64,000 bases of DNA from Edaphochlamys debaryana (lineage: Eukaryota; Chlorophyta; Chlorophyceae; Chlamydomonadales): contig JAEHOE010000095.1 of NCBI GenBank assembly GCA_016858145.1, forward strand, positions 310,001 to 374,000. The letters run 5' to 3'. Below, one piece after another: positions 58,009-64,000 of the stretch. Position 1 is the first letter of the stretch. The number at the start of each line of letters is the position of its first letter. The notes under the pieces were generated by a model that saw only the letters and a list, made by a program, of their open reading frames with translations, was not told the DNA's origin and ran no database searches. The translations under genes were made by a program, and so were the position numbers.

Positions 58009-58737
58009 CGCGCCTCTGCATCCCCTCGTAGGGTACCGAGGCCGGTCGGCAAGCCAACCGAAGGCCACCGGCCCTCCCAGGGGCTGGCCCCGTCTAACTT
58101 TCACTAGTATTACAGGGCAGCTTGAAGAGCCGGCCGGACCCACCTGCAGCTACGGGCCTGCGGCTATCTACGGGTACGGGCGCATGGACCCCGGCCCGGC
58201 CCGGCCCGGCCAGTGCACTATTATTGCCTGCAAATAACCATCCTGCAACTAACAAGGGCGGCGTCTGTCCTCCTCAGGACAGGGACAAGGGCTGAGCCCC
58301 AAACCCCGCAAGGCCGGGCAGTACTGGGGCCGCGCAATCCAGCACTTCACCTCATCGCCGGAACGCCGCCATAAGTCAGGGGCCAATTTACCATTCTGCA
58401 AATAAAAAGCCAAAAGGGCACACGTGCCCCCGCATCGAGCACTACAGACCAACACCTATCAAAGCAAGTAAGCTACTAATTGCGCGCTCACAAGGCCCGC
58501 GGTGCGCGCCAGGCCTAGGTGGGCGGGAAATGTGTGAAAGCGAGGCGAGAAGGGCAAGCCCCCCTCCCCGCGCGCCTACCCCCCGACCTTGCAAACGTGG
58601 AGCATGGCTCCGCGGACGGGGTGCCGAGCCCTTTACTTATGGTAAGAAACAGCAGTGCGCGCCGATCAAGACAACATGATGAAGCTACATCCGAATGATT
58701 CGAGCATGCATGCGAGCGCCGGGCCGAGCTCCCTCAA

Positions 58738-61700
58738 CTAATCGGCCTGCCGCGCCATCGCCACGTTGGCGCCGCCCCTGCCTCCTGCCACATGCGGGCC
58801 CCCCTGGCCTGCGCCTCCAACCGTGCCGTGCCGGGGCCTGCGCGTCATCAGCCTGCGCCGAAACACCCACAGGGCCGCCACCGCCCCCACCGCCACCAGG
58901 TTGCCCACCACGGTGACGGAGACGCCCAGGGGGTGGTGGGCCAACAGCGCCCAGGCGCGCAGCGGCCGCCGGCCAGGGGTCGACTGATCGGCCGATCGCC
59001 GCGCCGCGGCGTCCTGGTTGTTGTTCAGCGTACGGCGGATCTGCGTGGTGGTGCCGTGGTCAACATCGTCCGTGCGAGCATGGGGGGCCTCCACAGACAC
59101 AGAGGCGTCGTCGACGATTCCCTCCCCCGTGATGAGGACATGCATGGGGTTGGATTTGGCGCGGCGGGCGCGCTCCTCCGCGTCCTCCGCCGCTGCGGCC
59201 GCCTGCACGCTCGCGGCCCAGGCCTCAGCCAGACCCAGCCCCCGTGCAGTGCGTGCGGCCGCGTCCCGTGCGGCCCTCAGGCCGGCATCTGAGACGCCCG
59301 CCATCAGCTGCTGGTCGATCTCCTGAGGGAGGAGGGAAGGTGGGAAGGGGTGAGGCGCGGCAAGGGAGGCACGTAAAGGGGCGGCATGCCCGCCGCCCAT
59401 CGCCCTCCACCCGCAGCTGCATGCATGTGCCATGTCGTGTGGCCAGGAAGGGGGCCAGGAAGGGGGCCAGGAAGGGGGGCCTGGCTGGTCGCGTGCCTGC
59501 CTGTGTGCAGCTCACCTTTGCCGCCCACAGCGCCTGAACCCCGGCAAAGCGCTCCTTCAGGCTGGACGCAAGGCAGGAATCCGGTTGCTTGACGGCACGG
59601 ACCAGCCGCGCGGTCACCCCATCAGCCCCCTCGCCCGTGGTGGGGTCGGTGGAGACAGTCAGCTCAACCATCTGGGTGGGAGCAGGACGGGCACACACAT
59701 GGGGGAATGCGAGCTCAGATGAGTCAACCCTCCACAACGTGTGCTACAGTGGGCCGCTCCAATCCGCCACGCACTTCCTGCTGTGTTTCCTCCGACGCCG
59801 CGGCCCCTGATCTCCATGCATATTACATACTTACCAGCGTGAGAAGGTCGTCGTCTCGCGTGACATCCGTAGCCACCACTGCGGTGGCCGCCGCGGCGGA
59901 GCCGGGGGCACGCGCCTCGCCCTCCCCAGCAGCGCCCGACTGCTCAGCCCAGCACTGCGCGATGACGTCATTGATGGAGGCAAGCAGAGCCCGCCCCGCC
60001 TTGAGCCGCCGTGTAAGCTGCGCTACGAGCCCATCACCCTGCATGCCCTCCTCCTCCTCCTCCTCCTCCTGTTCCTCATTCTGGACACCGCTGCGCCAAC
60101 GGACCAAGGCCAGGGGGTCGAGCCCCGGCCCCTGGCGGCTGCCGCCCAGCTCCACCCCGGCCCCAGCGCCCTCCAGCAGCTCCGCCCCGGCCGCCCTGGT
60201 TGCGGCAGCCCCGGTGAAGAGCAGGCGGCGGGCGCCGGTCGGCAGGGGCCCGAGCGCGAGGTTGATGCTGATGGTGGCCTGAAGTGTTTAGGTGGGCGGG
60301 GGCAGCACATACAATTAACGGATATAAAGCGGCCGAACGGCTCAGGCGTGCAGCGAGGCCCCTCGGCAGTGCGCCGCCACGCCTAACGGCGCTTGTCTGC
60401 CGGCGCGCTCCCCTTGCTTACGTTGCTGCTGACGCTTCCCGTCACGAAGGTGAGGTTGATGGGTCCCGGGTACACGTTGCCGGCGAGGTCTGCCACGCCG
60501 GTCAGCTGCAGGCGCACGGTGCGGTTGCCCGCCAGGGCGGGGGCCCGCGCCAGGGGGTTCCAGACGAGCGAGACTCGGCGGCCCTCGCACGCGGGGATGA
60601 TTTCGTCTGTGGCATAGTGGCGGATGAGTGTCAGCCCAGGGAAGCGAGCCTTCGAGCCGTGTCATCTGAGAGGGAGCTTCAGGGAACGGCCCCGGTACCG
60701 TCTGTCGTCCGGCCTTGCAAGCGCAGACTAGCTAGCTCACGCGCGTCACCGCATGCAGTCAATGCCCAAATGCACCCCAAACCCAGCCCCTGCCGCTCAC
60801 TCGAGCCGGGCAGGTTCACCGGCGTGGTTGCCGTGGAACCCGCTTGCGTGGTGATCCCGCTCCAGGCGAATGAAAAGGGCTGCCGGCAGTCGAGCGGCTC
60901 CGTGAAGTCAATCCAGATGAGGTCGCCTGGGCGGCAGGAAGGAGCGGATGGAGGAGCCAGCAATACCCACCCCGGCGGGCTGATTATCGCATCCCGTGCT
61001 GCGTGCAATCCTGGGCTCCGGCGTCTCGCCCGGCAGCCAGTTCATGGAGCTGCCAGCGCTTGTAGCTCATCCTTTTATCTATACGCTGACTTTAATTAAG
61101 CCCTCAGGCCCCATCATTTTTAACTGAACTAGGCACCAGCCCTGCGCCTACCCGGCAGCCAAGTCATGGAGTTGGGCAGCAGCGAGTTGACGGCGGGCAG
61201 CGGGCGCCGCGTGTCCACCAGAAGCCGCAGCGGAGAGCCCTCGAGACGGGAGTCGGTGCCGCCTGACGACGAAGCGGGCGGGGGATCACATATAAGTTTA
61301 GAGCCCGACCCGACCCGCCCCGACCCGACCAGACAAAGGTTAGAGTCCGACCTGACAATGCGGCTGTGGTGTATGCCCAGCCGTACACTCCCCACACCGC
61401 CGTCCCAACCCGGATCCGGATCCCCGCACACCTCCCACGTCCGCTGTGCACAGCGACACAAAGCGGAATAGGTAATCGCCATCGAGCAGGGTGGTCTGGG
61501 GACGGAGGAGGGCACAGAGAAAAGGGCGGCGCACGAGTGTGCTGTATGTGGCGGGGACTGCGGCACTGCACGTGGAGCCGCCCTTTTGCCGACCCGCCCC
61601 TCCCCCCTTCACCTCCCCCTTTATCTCGCCGCCTCACCCCCGCCTCACCAGGTCCCAATCGAAGCTCGCAAGCCCGAAGGCATTCTCCAGCTGAGCGAAG

Positions 61701-63992
61701 TCCACAATGGTGCCCGTGGCGTTGCGCAGAGGGGACCACACGCCCACGGTGTCGGCCAGGTTGGTGAACTCCACCATGATCTAAGGCAGGTAGGGGAGAG
61801 GAAGGGGGGTCACGGTCACGTGGCGAGAGGAAGGGTGGTGGTGGTGGTGGGTGTGTGGAGGCTTGCCCCGCCCTCATTCACGCCCGCCCCCTTGGCAGAC
61901 GCCCCCCACTCGGGGCGTCCCATTCTTGGATTTGTCAGGGGAGAGGAAGGGCGGGGGGGCAAGGTGTAACGTCGCCATATTTGACTCTGCCGGGTGCGGG
62001 TTGGTGGGGCTGGCATCTATCTCTGGCGGTAGCGCAACTGGGCAGGGGCCGTCCTGCAGCCCAGCTTGGGAACCGCGGGGCATGAGTGAATGGACTGCGT
62101 TCGCTTGCAAAGAACCTGCTCCCGCCCCGATGGCCCTCGCTGCCGCTTGCTGTGTGCCCCCCCCCAAACCCCGCACTGCCACACCCACCCGCGCCCCGTC
62201 CCCTTCCAGGCGGGGGTGAGTGCGCCACGTCTGGACCGCGTAGGCTGGATTGAAGAGCGTCAGGGTCAGCGGCTGTGGGGCAGGGCGGGAGCAGAGGGAT
62301 GTTCAATGCACTAATACCGCCCCTCCCGCTGACCGGAAGCAACCCACCCCTTCACCCCCTGCGGCTTCCCCCACAAAAGGCGAGCCCGGTGGTCCTCCTT
62401 TTCGCCACGCTTTTTCCCGCTTCGCCTGGGTTCCTTGCCTCACGGCTAGAACTCCCCGCCTTGGGGTGAAGCGAATGGAGCAACTGGCGCCCCCCACCCC
62501 TCCTCACCCTGCGGCTGGAGTCGTCGCTGAGGTTGAAGATAATCGGCTGCACGGGCGGCCAGGCCTGCAAGGTAGGGCAGCAGCGGGTGAGGCATTAGCA
62601 CATACAGATGCCGAGCCGGTTGGAAAGCCTTGCACCTCCTCACACGAACCCGCAGCCCCTGGTCCAACGAACCCACCACCACCGGCCCCTGGTCCAACCC
62701 GCGCTTCGCTCCCCTCACCTGCGGCCACTCGGCCTGGGGGCACTGGCTGAAGCAGAAGAGTGTGAGGGAGGTGCGCGAGAGCTCCACTGTTTGTTGGGGA
62801 AGCGTGCGGGGTGCGGGGGGCGGGGAGGGAAGGATGAGAGGCTGGAGGAGAACCGCGGATGGCACAGAAAGATGCGCCCAGGCAAGCAGCGGGAGTGCCA
62901 GGGATGAAGTACATGCGCTGCAGCCCTCGCCCCCTCCCCTCTCGCCCCCTCCCCTCTCGCCCCCTTCCCTCTCGTCCCCCTCCCCTCTCGCCCCCTCCCC
63001 TCTCGTCCCCCTCCCCTCTCGCCCCCCTCCCCTCTCGCCCCAAGCCACCGGGCTCCCTGATCGCCCTCCCTTGTCGCCTCACTGTCGTCGCATGTGCCCC
63101 ACGCGACCACGTCCACACTCGCAACCGGGTACTTTGGTCCACACCTGCACACGATGGGGCAGCGAGGGACGGGTGTAAGATGGGACGCTGTCTGTGCCAT
63201 TTACTTGTTGTTGCATGCTGAGGTGGCAGCGCCCACCTCTGCGCTAACTGCGCCCCGCTCACTTGGCCGTCACGAGGGCCCTGGTCTGCGTCGCGAAGGG
63301 GCCTCGCAGGCCAAAGGGAACAGGGGAGATCCAGGGGGCACCCTGGCCGGAAGTAATGGGGGCAGCCGAGTGGCCATGGCGGTGAGGCACAGACTCAGCA
63401 ATCAGCCGCACCCGGCATGCGGCCCACAAGGTGTGTACCGGTGCGCGGGTTGCACCGCGCGAGCGGACCCCTTACATGCTCCACCTCCGGGCAACGCGCC
63501 CCGCGGCCTCGCACAAGCGCCTTTACTTTCCACCAATGTTTCCCCCCAGCCTCCCGCTATCACCGCCGCATGTTCACATCGCCCCCGCCCCAAACAAGCC
63601 CCTATCGTTCCCCTAATTCGAAATGAAGTACACCAACCATGAGTTGAAGGGCCATGGATGCGCTGTTGGACGCCAGGTCGGGGCCCAGCTGCAGGTCGAC
63701 CTGTGCGGGGTGGGCGTGGGGGCCCCAGGTGGGCGGGGAAAGCCAGCGTAACCGGGACTGTTTGCCCTGTTGAGCAGTGGAGGATACATGTAGCAGCCTG
63801 GCGGAGGCGGAGTGGACTGGGCTAGGCCAAGCCCGAGTCAAAAACCGGTGTCAGGGGCGCGGCAACAGCCCCCCACCGTCCGGCCCGCGTTCCTTGATCT
63901 AGCACCCCGACCGTGCTTGCCTGCTCATCTGTGCCCGAGTCATTCTCCAGCAGTAGTTCAAAAACAGCCTCGTCGCCCTGCCGGATGTTGGC
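58738..63992 (-). CDS. 3' part of a secreted or membrane-anchored protein with bacterial-Ig-like modules and a C-terminal membrane segment
   Basis: Fifteen exons are visible: 63992-63921, 63700-63638, 63342-63263, 63144-63083, 62786-62719, 62564-62508, 62272-62189, 61780-61649, 61495-61432, 61262-61152, 60926-60801, 60606-60422, 60278-59835, 59671-59516, 59322-58738. They give 762 residues and the stop; the 5' part lies beyond the right edge. All phases match and the first visible intron has a GC donor. The segment GDLIWIDFTEPLDCRQPFSF, then VRLQLTGVADLAGNVYPGPI, is a typical SbsA/Big_5-type Ig-like module. Before it are beta-rich pieces with paired cysteines (LTLFCFSQCPQ, YLFRFVSLCTAD). A Glu-run coiled region and a hydrophobic segment GVSVTVVGNLVAVGAVAALW followed by FRRRLMTRR suggest a type I membrane anchor with a short basic tail. 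The function, probably cell-surface or matrix, is inferred. Confidence 0.75.
62926..63042 (+). repeat. CTCGCCCCCTCCCCT-type simple tandem repeat
   Basis: About eight imperfect units of a 14-16 bp C/T-rich motif in an intron of the Ig-like gene. Confidence 0.9.
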
Positions 63993-64000
63993 CTGCAAGC

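Larger units (their letters stand above)
55783..58737. other. Intergenic region with repeats and a possible gene remnant
   Basis: About 3 kb without a convincing multi-exon gene. It holds a diverged direct repeat (56074-56147 and 56392-56466), a possible minus-strand exon at 57303-57530, the second copy of a dispersed repeat (57932-58008) and a TGTAA near 56914. The base composition of 56000-56600 is richer in T than the genes. Confidence 0.5.

Noticed and set aside
1..64000. CRISPR arrays, operons, Shine-Dalgarno sites, prophage
   Set aside because: The window is intron-rich nuclear eukaryotic DNA; the repeats present are minisatellites, exon echoes or dispersed elements, with no regular spacer-repeat array.
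1..64000. tRNA or rRNA genes
   Set aside because: No convincing tRNA arm pattern (GGTTCGANTCC) or rRNA-like segment was found by eye; a covariance search would be needed to exclude them fully.

Overview
This window is nuclear DNA of a GC-rich eukaryote, most likely a core chlorophyte green alga. The signs are many short C/T-rich introns with GT-AG (a few GC-AG) borders, strong G/C third-position bias in exons, long Ala/Gly/Pro low-complexity inserts, plant-type families (GRDP/DUF1399, plant-spaced GATA finger, transit-peptide-like N termini), an Orai-like channel of the kind known from algae and early plants, and TGTAA pentamers (the chlorophyte poly(A) signal) after some genes. I cannot name the species. 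All gene models were spliced by eye: each intron has a consensus donor and acceptor and keeps reading phase across every junction. No transcript data were available.

Layout: (1) <1-1.2 kb, partial Gly/Gln-rich gene. (2) 4.3-8.1 kb, GRDP/DUF1399 protein. (3) 9.6-14.1 kb, a HAD phosphatase fused to a methyltransferase-like domain. (4) 14.9-18.5 kb, a 16-exon ankyrin protein. (5) 22.1-25.3 kb, a GATA factor. (6) 26.7-30.3 kb, an Orai-like calcium channel. (7) 31.3-35.5 kb, a complete RCC1 beta-propeller. (8) 34.8-44.9 kb, a tandem segmental duplication giving LRR gene 1 (frameshifted), a MUS81 3' relic, an RCC1 5' relic and intact LRR gene 2. (9) 43.9-51.7 kb, a giant MUS81 nuclease gene. (10) 51.8-55.8 kb, an alpha/beta-hydrolase, the only confident plus-strand gene. 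(11) 58.7-64 kb, the 3' part of a secreted or membrane-anchored protein with bacterial-Ig-like modules. Every other gene is on the minus strand.

The most unusual features are these. Degenerate echoes of exon ends, often with the splice site, are repeated inside the neighbouring intron in at least four genes. A 651-bp block appears identical between the two RCC1 copies although the adjoining LRR genes have diverged. MUS81 carries an SQ-motif minisatellite domain and a UBA-like segment. The HAD-methyltransferase is a domain fusion. In the ankyrin gene every intron is phase 0 and exons match repeats. The genes look like a mixed housekeeping and signalling set, not an operon-like system.
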